A stretch of DNA of 16,456 bases from an uncultured Chlamydiae bacterium (GCA_903867585.1 CAIPRZ010000146.1:1-16456), one strand, 5' to 3'; counted from the stretch's first letter, positions 1 through 7,599 are shown. The notes: generated by a model not told the origin, from the sequence alone. Made by a program: numbers and translations.

Positions 1-78
1 AATAAATCAATATTAAATTCGTTATTATGATTTGCTTTTGTAGTTGCTTTAGGGTTATACATAAATTGCCCCCATTGT
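1..78. other. Unassigned sequence beyond the break in the helicase gene
   Basis: This edge stretch does not continue the helicase homology. On the minus strand the +1 frame relative to the helicase is open from about 86 to the window edge, but its residues do not resemble the expected helicase continuation (H-A/H-L-L and then a DEAH box). The three plus-strand frames entering from the left stop at 3-5, 14-16 and 28-30. It could be the end of an inserted element, the far side of a rearrangement, or decayed helicase sequence. Nothing in 78 bases lets me decide. Confidence 0.3.
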
Positions 79-687
79 CTATACATTGACAATCAAAATA
101 GAAGCTTGCTCAAGAGGTTTTCTTGCATTAAAAAAATGACAGTTTTTGTAAGAGGGACACGTATGGGATAAGCAGCTTAAGGAATCTGCTGAGAGTTTAT
201 GCCAAAGCTCTTTAGGTGTACTTGAGGCAATGGTTTCTTCGTTTAGGTTTTCATCATTTTGAATTTTATGGCTCAATTCTTCAATAAAAGGGTTTTTGAA
301 AAATTGGGGTTCATTTTTTAATTTATCTAGCTTCTCAAGGCAAAGGTAATTATTCATTCCTTTTACAAGGACCACTTCGATATCAAGTTTAAGCAGGTCT
401 AATAAAAAGGGGATATCTTTATAAAAAAGCTGTTCTTGTAAAGCAATGGTGTGGGTAGAAATAACGATTTTTTGCTTGTGTTTAGAAACTTGAAATAAAG
501 AAGGGACAAGATAGGCGAATGTCTTGCCGATACCAGTTTCAGCCTCAATACAATTAAAGCCTTTAGATTGAAAAAGTTTTTCAATCATACAAGACATTTC
601 TACTTGAGAGGTTCTGGGTTGGTAATGAGGAAAGCTTAAGGCTAGAGGTCCAGAATTTGAAAAAAAAGTCTGGACGTCTTTAGCCAC
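79..687 (-). pseudogene. dinG: Truncated DinG/XPD-type ATP-dependent helicase (N-terminal fragment)
   Basis: This is the N-terminal 202 residues of a superfamily 2 helicase of the DinG/XPD group, 5'-3' DNA helicases with an iron-sulfur cluster that usually exceed 600 residues. The Walker A motif is at residues 50-56 (E-T-G-I-G-K-T) and motif Ia is at about 75-87 (ISTHTIALQEQ). Cys116, Cys172, Cys177 and Cys183 are spaced like the four Fe-S ligands of the family. The frame then reads I-L-I-V-N-V-stop, where family members read V-N-H followed by two leucines and a DEAH box about 50 residues later. The DEAH box and all of helicase domain 2 are missing, so the fragment should not unwind DNA. The GTG start is 8 nt after the rpoD stop. 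An AAGGAG in the last rpoD codons (701-706) lies 13 nt upstream of it, which suggests co-transcription with rpoD. The gene symbol is by family; a YoaA-type paralogue is possible. Confidence 0.8.
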
Positions 688-695
688 TTTTAGCT

Positions 696-2360
696 TTATT
701 CTCCTTCGAGAAGATCTAAGAAGGCTTGGAGTTGTTTAGATCGTGTAGGGTGTCTCATCTTACGCAGGGCTTTTGCCTCAATCTGACGAACACGCTCACG
801 GGTAACTTTAAAGCGAACACCCACTTCTTCAAGTGTTTTCGGTTTACCATCGAGTAATCCAAAACGTTCAATAAGAACCGTGCGCTCTCTTTCAGTAAGA
901 GTAGAAAGAACCTCACCCATACGATCTTTTAAAATCGCATAACCTGTGGCTTCTGCAGGGGACTCAATTGTTGTATCTTCAAGGAAATCTCCAAACTGAC
1001 TTTCGCCTCCATCTCCAACTTCAGCTTGTAGAGAGATAGGGTGTTGAGCAATTTTATAGATTTCACGAACTCTTTCAGGTGTTAGTCCTAGTTCTATAGC
1101 AAGTTCTTCAGGAGATGGTTCACGACCTGTTTCCATCATCAGTTTCTTAGCGCCACGTAAAACCTTGTTGATGGTTTCAATCATGTGCACAGGAATACGG
1201 ATAGTTCTTGCTTGATCAGCGATAGCTCTAGTAACAGCTTGTCTAATCCACCAGGTAGCATAAGTTGAGAATTTATAACCTCTACGGTATTCAAACTTTT
1301 CAACCGCTTTCATAAGACCCATATTTCCTTCTTGAATCAAGTCAAGGAAGGATAGGCCTCTATTAGTGTATTTTTTAGCAATTGAGATAACAAGACGGAG
1401 GTTAGACTCCACCATTTCGCGTTTGGCTTCTTGGCTTTTATCCATCCAGCGCTGAAGCATCCGGACATCTTTTTTGAATTCATCAAGGGTACGACCAGCA
1501 GCAAGTTCCCGCTTTTCAAGTCTGCGCTGCAAGGCTTTTAGTTTTCCTAAAGCAAATTTATTCTTTTCGGCACGAGGAGCTAATTCTTGAATCTCTTTTT
1601 CTAGAGTAATAAAACGCTCATAGGCATCTAGAATCACTTCGCCGAAATCTTCAATGATATTATGACGGCAGCGTGTTCTTCTAAGATAGGCCTGAGTACG
1701 GATACGACATTTTTCTGCATCTTCTTGAATTTTTAGTTTATCTGCCTTTTTTAAGGCAGGGTCTCTAAGCTTAATAAGAAGGTTTTGGAGAATATGATCT
1801 TCATGTTTTAAGAGATTGCATAGTTTAGGTAGGAGGGTCAAATAAAGGTTTTTATCTGGCACTTCTTTTTCAGCTACCACTTTATCGAATCGATCTTTTC
1901 CATGAATTAAATAGGTAGCAATAGAAATAGCTTCTCTTGAGGAGTAGCGAAAACGCATGATGATTCGCTCAATTTGAATCTGAGCTTTTTCAATACGTTT
2001 AGAGATCTCCACTTCTTCTTCTCTAGTAAGAAGAGGGACAGATCCCATCTCTTTAAGATACATACGTACAGGATCATCAGAACTGGCTTCAGAGCGCTTC
2101 TGGACCGTTTCCATTTCCTTAGCTTCTTTTTTCCGCTCTTTTTGTCTTTCGACCTCAGATTGGTTAAGGATTTGGATGTCCATTCCCGTAAGGAAGATAA
2201 GGACTTGATCAATTTGTTCAGCATTATCAATATTTATCGGTAATACATCATTTATTTCTTCGTAAGTGATGTGTCCTTGTTCTTTAGCGATAGCAACAAG
2301 TTCTTCGATTTTTTGTTGGTGTTGCTGACTGAGTGGGGTGGCGAAGGCCTCTTTCGACAT
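696..2360 (-). CDS. rpoD: RNA polymerase primary sigma factor RpoD (chlamydial sigma-66 type)
   Basis: This is the housekeeping sigma factor that directs RNA polymerase to -35/-10 promoters, 554 residues and close to the usual length of chlamydial sigma-66. Region 1.1 spans about 10-65. Region 1.2 is at 95-125 (DDPVRMYLKEMG). A long non-conserved spacer runs from 126 to about 310. Region 2 is at about 315-390, with the core-binding and -10-melting sequence L-I-Q-E-G-N-M-G-L and the Y-A-T-W-W-I-R-Q motif. Region 3 is at 395-465. Region 4 is at 485-550, with the helix-turn-helix V-T-R-E-R-V-R-Q-I-E that reads the -35 box. All aromatic and basic residues expected in 2.3-2.4 are present, and I see no break. 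The ATG at 2360 is preceded by a weak AGGG. A promoter lies directly upstream, and the helicase fragment follows 8 nt downstream. The spacer and region 1.1 closely resemble chlamydial sigma-66, which is the main taxonomic clue in the window. Confidence 0.98.
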   Translation of the reverse strand: MSKEAFATPLSQQHQQKIEELVAIAKEQGHITYEEINDVLPINIDNAEQIDQVLIFLTGMDIQILNQSEVERQKERKKEAKEMETVQKRSEASSDDPVRMYLKEMGSVPLLTREEEVEISKRIEKAQIQIERIIMRFRYSSREAISIATYLIHGKDRFDKVVAEKEVPDKNLYLTLLPKLCNLLKHEDHILQNLLIKLRDPALKKADKLKIQEDAEKCRIRTQAYLRRTRCRHNIIEDFGEVILDAYERFITLEKEIQELAPRAEKNKFALGKLKALQRRLEKRELAAGRTLDEFKKDVRMLQRWMDKSQEAKREMVESNLRLVISIAKKYTNRGLSFLDLIQEGNMGLMKAVEKFEYRRGYKFSTYATWWIRQAVTRAIADQARTIRIPVHMIETINKVLRGAKKLMMETGREPSPEELAIELGLTPERVREIYKIAQHPISLQAEVGDGGESQFGDFLEDTTIESPAEATGYAILKDRMGEVLSTLTERERTVLIERFGLLDGKPKTLEEVGVRFKVTRERVRQIEAKALRKMRHPTRSKQLQAFLDLLEGE

Positions 2361-2388
2361 GATGCCCTATGCGTTAGTTCGGCTTCCC

Positions 2389-2418
2389 ATTATTAAAAAA
2401 GGTCTATATTGGTGTCAA
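2389..2418 (-). promoter_or_regulatory. Predicted sigma-66/sigma-70-type promoter of rpoD
   Basis: On the minus strand a perfect -35 TTGACA (2418-2413) is followed after 18 nt by AATAAT (2394-2389), which matches the -10 consensus at five of six positions. The predicted transcript would start near 2382 and leave a leader of about 20 nt before the rpoD ATG at 2360. This is a sequence match only. Confidence 0.6.
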
Positions 2419-2467
2419 GGCTTGTGTCAGATCGTAATTCAAGATAATATTATATTAAAAATTAGAT

Positions 2468-2854
2468 ATGATGCCGCAAGTTCAGATTTTTACAATTAAA
2501 AACCTTAAACTAATTTATATTTTTAGGCCAACTTGGAATTTGCTAAGCGAATCTATTTTTGCTGGGGGCTGGTTTTTTTTGAGCGATCACGTGTTCAACA
2601 AAGCTAAAATTCATCCTTTTGAAGCGCTATTGAGGACCATGCATCATGCCTATTATTTTTGCGGTAATAGTTTTAAGATTTATGATCAGTTAGAAAGCTT
2701 TAATTTTAATAGACGAACTATTGAATCAAGTCGGTATGAACTTTCATACGATCTTATCGAGCTTAAGTCTCAATTTTTTGAAACCTTTCCTTTCCACCAG
2801 CGCGCCTTAGATAAAAAAGGGTTAAAAGGCGAGTTTCTAGACCCAATAGAATAG
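2468..2854 (+). CDS. Hypothetical protein, 128 residues, between rpoD and rpsT
   Basis: I do not recognise this protein. It is a 128-residue soluble-looking chain rich in aromatic residues (Phe and Tyr throughout), with no clear signal peptide or membrane helix. The codon and amino-acid mix (AAA, GAA, GAT, TTT preferred) looks like real coding sequence. The middle (about 48-100), with HPFEALLRTMHHAYYF and a Glu/Ser/Tyr-rich stretch after it, looks like folded protein rather than random translation. Against it, no Shine-Dalgarno sequence precedes the ATG-ATG start, and the last 92 nt overlap the convergent DUF3592-like gene. It diverges from rpoD across a 107-nt gap that holds the rpoD promoter. 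It may be a lineage-specific gene; a chance ORF is the alternative. Confidence 0.5.
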   Translation: MMPQVQIFTIKNLKLIYIFRPTWNLLSESIFAGGWFFLSDHVFNKAKIHPFEALLRTMHHAYYFCGNSFKIYDQLESFNFNRRTIESSRYELSYDLIELKSQFFETFPFHQRALDKKGLKGEFLDPIE

Positions 2855-3269
2855 TATATAAAAGTGCGCTTAAGCTAAAAAAAATTGTTTTTTTGAAGGG
2901 GAAGGGTCTTGATAAATAGGCTGTGGTGGGTTTTTTAGGGGAATAATACCCAGTATTAATCTTTTCTTTAATGTTATTTTTTATAGCCTCAAACTGGGGC
3001 AGTGAGTGCACCTTAAGATATTTAAGTCTTTCAGACTGATGATAGGGTGTGCCATAACTAGTAAAATAAAATTTAACTTCTACTAAAGGGGGTAGCCAGT
3101 TCACCTCTTTTACGATAATCGGTAGCCTATTTGATAAAGAGGCGTAAAAGTAAATTTTTTTTATGCAAGGGACAGCCTGTACGATAATTACCGGTATAAA
3201 AATAAGGTGAATGAAAAAGCGACTTATAGAGGGTAACTTTGATTTACTTTTGACAACATCACCCAGCAT
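2763..3269 (-). CDS. DUF3592-like small membrane protein
   Basis: This 168-residue protein has two membrane helices (about 17-34 and 128-145) flanking a short beta-rich domain. The layout matches DUF3592 proteins: a helix, strands with a V-x-F-Y-F pattern (64-69) leading to a G-x-x-Y stretch (73-76), then the signature-like Y-Y-x-P-x-x-P-x-x-A-Y-L at 108-119, then a second helix. Family members normally read roughly Y-Y-[DN]-P-x-[ND]-P-x-x-A-x-L just before that helix. The molecular function of the family is not known to me. The ATG at 3269 has no convincing ribosome binding site, and its first codons overlap the -35 box of the divergent rpsT promoter. The tail after residue 146 is basic and shares DNA with the convergent ORF at 2468-2854. 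The family call rests on motif and topology read by eye. Confidence 0.65.
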   Translation of the reverse strand: MLGDVVKSKSKLPSISRFFIHLIFIPVIIVQAVPCIKKIYFYASLSNRLPIIVKEVNWLPPLVEVKFYFTSYGTPYHQSERLKYLKVHSLPQFEAIKNNIKEKINTGYYSPKKPTTAYLSRPFPFKKTIFFSLSALLYTILLGLETRLLTLFYLRRAGGKERFQKIET

Positions 3270-3279
3270 ACGTTATGAT
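3250..3279 (+). promoter_or_regulatory. Predicted strong promoter of rpsT
   Basis: TTGACA (3250-3255, perfect -35) and TATGAT (3274-3279, five of six -10 matches) are separated by 18 nt, with transcription predicted near 3286 and the rpsT ATG at 3316. The -35 element is inside codons 5-7 of the divergent DUF3592-like gene, whose ATG is at 3269, so the two genes share control DNA. Confidence 0.65.
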
Positions 3280-3315
3280 TTATCTCAGCTATAAAATTTA
3301 TACTGTGGATTAGAC

Positions 3316-3594
3316 ATGGCCGAAAAAGAAAATGCAACAAAAAAAACTAAGCGTCCTTCGGCGCTAAAGCGTCACATACAAAGTGAAAAGCGTCGTTTAC
3401 GTAATAAAAATTTTAAATCTAAGATAGCGACTTCTATTAAGGCGCTTGAAAAATCTATTAAAACTGCCGAAGACGCAGGCAAACTTCAAGAAGTTTACAG
3501 CCTTGCTGATAAAGGGGTTAAAAAAGGGATATTCAAGGCGAACAAAGCCGCTCGTATTAAATCTCGCATGACAAAGAAAGCTGTAAAAGCTTAA
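3316..3594 (+). CDS. rpsT: 30S ribosomal protein S20
   Basis: This is ribosomal protein bS20, a three-helix protein that binds 16S rRNA in the small subunit and helps its assembly. The 92-residue length is normal. The N-terminus is very basic with the family pattern K-R-P-S-A-L-K-R-H-I-Q-S-E-K-R-R-L-R-N at about residues 12-30. It is followed by the T-S-I-K-A-L-E-K-S-I helix and a C-terminal K-G-I-F-K-A-N-K-A-A-R-I-K-S-R segment at about 70-84, which corresponds to the family's K-G-x-x-x-x-N-x-A-A-R-x-K-S-R signature. The ATG at 3316 fits the usual M-A start, though the Shine-Dalgarno is weak. A consensus-like promoter lies 37 nt upstream, as expected for a highly expressed monocistronic gene. 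It converges on a small membrane protein gene. Confidence 0.96.
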   Translation: MAEKENATKKTKRPSALKRHIQSEKRRLRNKNFKSKIATSIKALEKSIKTAEDAGKLQEVYSLADKGVKKGIFKANKAARIKSRMTKKAVKA

Positions 3595-3613
3595 TTCTTG
3601 TGCAAAAACTAAG

Positions 3614-3639
3614 CTCGCCCTATTTTTACATAGGGTGAG
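3614..3639 (-). terminator. Hairpin between rpsT and the convergent membrane protein gene
   Basis: CTCGCCCTAT (3614-3623) pairs with ATAGGGTGAG (3630-3639) around a 6-nt loop, a 10-bp stem with one G-T wobble. On the minus strand the stem is followed by CTTAGTTTTT, a terminator-like U-run that would end the 3626-4003 transcript; the stem covers that gene's stop codon. On the plus strand there is no U-tract after the stem, so use as the rpsT terminator is less certain. Confidence 0.55.
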
Positions 3640-4003
3640 ATTCTTCCATCATCAAATGTCTCATATCTTTTCCTGAATGTAATCCCATCAAAGCAAAAGT
3701 TGCTGGTGGAAAAAATATAGATAAGATTAAAAAGACAATTCCTACAACAAGTTGCGTTGTTTTTTCCTGCTTTCCAATAAAACTGTACATTTTTTTAAGG
3801 AAAAATGTGATTTTTCCGGGCATAAAAACGCCAACTAACGCACCGATGGTTAGTACAATAATAGATAGTTTTGTCATGTTTAGGAAGATGCTAAATAGGC
3901 AGGCTAAAAGAATGCCTAGTGCGATGGCAACTGGGAATTTATTTTTCTTAGCATATTCTTCGATTTCACTTACAGATATGCCGTCATCTTTATTAGAGTC
4001 CAT
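3626..4003 (-). CDS. Small three-helix membrane protein, possible Inc-like
   Basis: This is a 125-residue membrane protein of unknown function. A charged N-terminus (1-22) is followed by two hydrophobic helices separated by only a few residues (about 24-42 and 46-63), a short basic segment (64-83), a third helix (about 84-105) and a His/Met-rich tail. The closely spaced pair of helices resembles the bilobed hydrophobic domain of chlamydial inclusion membrane (Inc) proteins. From memory, a predicted Inc gene also neighbours rpsT in Chlamydia trachomatis; I cannot confirm homology. The third helix is not typical of the simplest Incs, so an ordinary small inner-membrane protein is equally possible. 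The ATG at 4003 follows a GGTGAGG about 11 nt upstream. The gene is divergent from the secretion operon and converges on rpsT. Confidence 0.7.
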   Translation of the reverse strand: MDSNKDDGISVSEIEEYAKKNKFPVAIALGILLACLFSIFLNMTKLSIIVLTIGALVGVFMPGKITFFLKKMYSFIGKQEKTTQLVVGIVFLILSIFFPPATFALMGLHSGKDMRHLMMEESHPM

Positions 4004-4114
4004 AGTTTTTGAGTCCTCACCTTTTTCTCCTCTATATTTATATTAATTAATTTAACGCAATGGGGAACCTTCAGGATTGTACATTTTGTAGATACTTCGT
4101 AATATCTGTGCTCT

Positions 4115-5293
4115 ATGCTCAGTATATCTAAGTTGTTATGGCTAAAATATCGCCTTGAGTTACTTATTTTAATAATCTGGACTGGGATTTGGGTTTTTTA
4201 TACCCTTTTTTTTGGGCTTGATTTTGTAAAAAGGTTAAACACCTTATCTAGTCCCAAAATTCAAGACTTCAATTTTGAGAGTTTAGGGCAGGGGCCTTTT
4301 TCACTTAATCCTCAGTATTTAAATCCAAATACACCCAAGATTTTAGACTGTGTCTATGCAGCGATTGTCTCTAAGCTTGTATGGAATGATCAGTATATTC
4401 ACATAGGTATTGAGGATTCTGATTTTTTTCAGCCATTAAAGTTAAATGAGTTTACCCCTATTGGTTCTAATAACTTAGATATTTTAGCGCACTGGTCGCT
4501 TAAACCTGTTCGTATTGATAAAGAGGTGCTTGTTGTAGAAGCTAAGCATGATAATGATAGTTCCATGATAATAAGCTTACCCCTTGCTAAATTAGAGAAC
4601 AAGAAGACCGAAGAATATAGTATTTTTTTAGAGCACCCTGGAATTTTACAATTAAAAAATGCCAAGTTTATCGGTGTTGATCAATTGATTAGTATTTACG
4701 ATCCAAGCTCCCAAGAAAATCCAGTTTACAGAATTAGTTTTGATAAAAATAAGACCTTACCACTTAAGCCCGATCAAGAACTCTATTTTTATGAAAACCA
4801 GTGGACCTTAGAGCCAGCTCCTAATGGACTTAGAGCTGTTTTAATCATAGAAGATAATAAGCCTTTTGTCATGGCTACTGATAAAAATGGTCTTTTTGAA
4901 ACTAGAATTTACTTAAATGAAATCAGCGATGAAACTTTTAATCCTCAATTATTGATGCCCTTAAAGGTTAAAGGTCACTTAAACAAAACCTTCAGCTGTT
5001 ATATAGGTTCGCAGAAATTTTTTCTGAAGGAGAACGATTGGGTTTTAAAGGTTGGGAATTTTTCTCAGGTTTTAAAACTAAAAGAAAATATTATTTCGCT
5101 ATTAAATTTTAAAAAAACAGGTTTACTTCTTGTAATTGATGAAGTTTCTTCTAATAAAACGACATGTTTAATTAGAGGAAAAATCTTTTCTCCGCTTAGA
5201 ATGAAAGTCCATTCGTTTGAGTTTGAAGCTCCTATGGATATTCCAATCAAAAAAACGAATAAAAAATTGACTAAAGGGATAAAAAAAGCATAA
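4115..5293 (+). CDS. Single-pass membrane protein at the head of the type II secretion operon (possible GspC-like)
   Basis: This is a 392-residue protein with a short cytoplasmic N-terminus (about 13 residues, basic), one membrane helix at about 14-36 and a long, probably periplasmic, domain rich in beta-type sequence, ending in a very basic tail (about 375-392). I recognise no catalytic motif. It ends 2 nt before gspD, so it is almost certainly co-translated with the secretion genes. A one-helix anchor with a periplasmic domain encoded just before the secretin is the position and topology of GspC, which links the inner-membrane platform to GspD in other bacteria; I see no sequence match that proves this. 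A hypothetical gene occupies the same place before gspD in Chlamydia (recalled, not checked). The ATG at 4115 lacks a Shine-Dalgarno sequence, and a TTG six codons later is an alternative. Confidence 0.8.
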   Translation: MLSISKLLWLKYRLELLILIIWTGIWVFYTLFFGLDFVKRLNTLSSPKIQDFNFESLGQGPFSLNPQYLNPNTPKILDCVYAAIVSKLVWNDQYIHIGIEDSDFFQPLKLNEFTPIGSNNLDILAHWSLKPVRIDKEVLVVEAKHDNDSSMIISLPLAKLENKKTEEYSIFLEHPGILQLKNAKFIGVDQLISIYDPSSQENPVYRISFDKNKTLPLKPDQELYFYENQWTLEPAPNGLRAVLIIEDNKPFVMATDKNGLFETRIYLNEISDETFNPQLLMPLKVKGHLNKTFSCYIGSQKFFLKENDWVLKVGNFSQVLKLKENIISLLNFKKTGLLLVIDEVSSNKTTCLIRGKIFSPLRMKVHSFEFEAPMDIPIKKTNKKLTKGIKKA

Positions 5294-5295
5294 CT

Positions 5296-7599
5296 ATGAA
5301 TAGGCTGCCTATTTTTCTTTTTACAGCCCTTTCGGTGTTTTCTTTATCTATTGAAGAAAAGCTTAGTTTATGCGAACAAACCCACCCCGAAATATCAGAA
5401 ACTCTCCAAGAGCAAAACAAACAATTAATAGATTTGAAGAGCCAGATATCAACCTTGTGTCAAGAAGCTGAGTCCCACCATGAGGATGAAGAGGCCATTA
5501 AAGCCATAGCAATTAAGGTTGGCGAATTAAGAGCCCATCTTTTTAAGCTTGAAAATTCTTTTGCAAAATCTTATTCCGATTCGGTTAATTCTGATGAAGA
5601 TGGAATGACATTTTTTGATAAAGACGAAATCACCTTGCAGCAGCTTTTAAATGAGTATGGCCCGCAAGATATGATCTATTTATGTCCTCAAGAATTGGGA
5701 TCTTTAAAAATTCATTTTCATAATTCTTTGCCTATTCCTAAGCAATCTTGGAAAGGATTTATTGATTTACTTCTTTCTCAAAATGGGATCGGATCCAAGA
5801 CATTAAATGGCTATACTCAGCAACTTTATATCATGAATAAAGAACCTTTTTCTGTGCAGAAGGTAATTTCTAGTAAGGAAGAATTAGAGTTATTAGAAAT
5901 TGGTTCAAGAGCTTTTTATGTTTTTGCCCCCCCTGCAGAGCAGTTAAAAAGTGTTCAGGGCTTTATGGAAAAATTCCTTGATCCCAAACTTGCATCTGTT
6001 TACCAAATTGGTACAAGACTGGCTCTTGTTGGCACTAAGGAAGAGCTTACAAAACTTCAAAAACTCTATGAAGCCATGTGGGAGGGTATTAAAGGAAAGG
6101 TCTCAAAGGTTATTCCTATCTCTAAAATGCCGGTAAAAGAGATGGAAAAAATCTTACAGGCTTTTTTTGCAGATGCTTTTGAAAAGCCAAGAAACCCTTT
6201 TACAAAGCAAGAGCATGAGGGATTAAGTGTCATTGTTCCAACTGTGGGAAATGGTTTAATCCTGATCGGTGGTCAAGAAATAGTTAAACGAGCCGAAAAA
6301 TTAATCAAAGATACTCAAGATCAATTGCAAGACCCGGCTGAAATGACCATCATGCTTTATAAATGTCGCCATTCCAATCCTGAAGATTTATCTAAAATTT
6401 TAGAAAAAGTTTACAGCTCTTTATTATCAACAGCTGATCCTTTACGTGAAGGGATGGATGTGAGTTATACACAACGAGGTGCGGCTTTGTCCAATCCACC
6501 CGATGGTTATGCCCCCGCCCCTCCTTTAGTGGTTCCACCTCCTAGTTTTAAGCCTGATGTTTCATCAAAATGGGAAGTCGCTCAAGGAGCGGAGCATTTT
6601 ATAGCCGATGGCAAAACCGGTAACTTGTTGATGGTTGTTCGTCGTGACGTAATTTTAAAAGTTAAAGAGATTTTAAAAAAACTCGATATCCCTAAAAAAA
6701 TGGTGGAAATCGAAGTTCTCCTTTTTGAAAAGCAACTCAATGCTCAAAGTAATTATGGCCTCAATCTTTTAAAGATTGGCTCAAGCAATAAAGGCTTTCG
6801 CTATGATGGCCCAGTTCTCCCAAAGGTTAATGGATTGGCTTCTCCTGTCGGTTCTGGAGTTTTAGAATTTCTGTTTAGGGGAGCTAAAAGCAATAATTTT
6901 CCAGCCTATGATGTGGCCTACAGCTTTTTAATGACTCAAGAAGATATTAGGTTAAACGCGGCCCCATCTGTTATTACGGTAAATCAGACCCCTGCCACTA
7001 TTTCTATTATTGAAGAGATTTCAATTAATAGTGGTGCAGCTCCTATCGATACTAATCAGGGAACCGCTTTTGAGCAGGCTTATGTGCGGGCTCAGTATGG
7101 TATCACCTTAATTATGACCCCTATTATTCATGTGCCTGATTCGGATCAGGACGCTTTGGATAATAGAGGCTTTGTAACTTTACAAACCAACATCACCTTT
7201 GATACGACAAAACCAAGCGTCAATGAACGACCCACTGTAGATAAAAGACACATAGAGAACGAAGTGAGGGTGGCTGATGGACAGACCATTATTTTGGGAG
7301 GACTTAGAAAAAAAGCTAGCCGGGATGCTATGCAAAAAGTTCCGTTTCTTTCCGATTTGCCTGGTATCGGTAAACTTTTTGGATCTTCTAATCTAACTGA
7401 TAACAACACCGAAATGTTTATTTTCATTACCCCTAAAATTATTCAGGATCCTTTAGAGGAGATGGAAAATTATAGGGTACAACAATTACAAAAGCGTCCT
7501 GGAGACATTCCAGAATTCATGGTAAAAATTGAAGAAGCTAAAAATAAATTACGCCAAAAAGAGTATAGTAATACCTTCAAAACTTTATTTACTCGATGA
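5296..7599 (+). CDS. gspD: Type II secretion outer-membrane secretin GspD
   Basis: GspD forms the multimeric outer-membrane channel through which folded proteins leave the periplasm. This 767-residue protein begins with a probable signal peptide (1-18) and a coiled-coil-prone Glu/Lys-rich segment (about 19-95) not usual in the family. Ring-building N-domains follow at about 205-265, 270-345 and 350-465. The last one is interrupted by a proline-rich insertion (about 400-420, with P-P-P clusters). The C-terminal secretin domain spans about 465-715. Its signature runs from V-A-D-G-Q-T-I-I-L-G-G-L (659-670) to V-P-F-L-S-D-L-P-G-I-G-x-L-F (682-695) and ends in F-I-T-P-K-I-I (710-716). The type III secretins of chlamydiae share this domain, but the adjoining gspE, gspF and gspG make a type II role clear. 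A 50-residue charged tail follows. The stop overlaps the gspE start. Confidence 0.95.
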   Translation: MNRLPIFLFTALSVFSLSIEEKLSLCEQTHPEISETLQEQNKQLIDLKSQISTLCQEAESHHEDEEAIKAIAIKVGELRAHLFKLENSFAKSYSDSVNSDEDGMTFFDKDEITLQQLLNEYGPQDMIYLCPQELGSLKIHFHNSLPIPKQSWKGFIDLLLSQNGIGSKTLNGYTQQLYIMNKEPFSVQKVISSKEELELLEIGSRAFYVFAPPAEQLKSVQGFMEKFLDPKLASVYQIGTRLALVGTKEELTKLQKLYEAMWEGIKGKVSKVIPISKMPVKEMEKILQAFFADAFEKPRNPFTKQEHEGLSVIVPTVGNGLILIGGQEIVKRAEKLIKDTQDQLQDPAEMTIMLYKCRHSNPEDLSKILEKVYSSLLSTADPLREGMDVSYTQRGAALSNPPDGYAPAPPLVVPPPSFKPDVSSKWEVAQGAEHFIADGKTGNLLMVVRRDVILKVKEILKKLDIPKKMVEIEVLLFEKQLNAQSNYGLNLLKIGSSNKGFRYDGPVLPKVNGLASPVGSGVLEFLFRGAKSNNFPAYDVAYSFLMTQEDIRLNAAPSVITVNQTPATISIIEEISINSGAAPIDTNQGTAFEQAYVRAQYGITLIMTPIIHVPDSDQDALDNRGFVTLQTNITFDTTKPSVNERPTVDKRHIENEVRVADGQTIILGGLRKKASRDAMQKVPFLSDLPGIGKLFGSSNLTDNNTEMFIFITPKIIQDPLEEMENYRVQQLQKRPGDIPEFMVKIEEAKNKLRQKEYSNTFKTLFTR

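Noticed and set aside
74..93. ATTGTC/GACAAT inverted repeat as an insertion-sequence end
   Set aside because: Arms of six bases with an AT-rich spacer are expected by chance, and no second end or target duplication is visible.
1907..2243. Open frames on both strands within the N-terminal half of rpoD
   Set aside because: They lie in other frames of a clearly conserved sigma factor gene and have low-complexity, Lys/Leu/Phe-rich translations.
4077..4105. Promoter TTGTAC, 17 nt, TAATAT upstream of the secretion operon
   Set aside because: Both boxes match consensus poorly, and the predicted start would leave almost no leader, so it is not listed as a feature.
7146..7427. Minus-strand frame opposite the secretin domain
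   Set aside because: It is antisense to the most conserved part of gspD and has no recognisable protein features.
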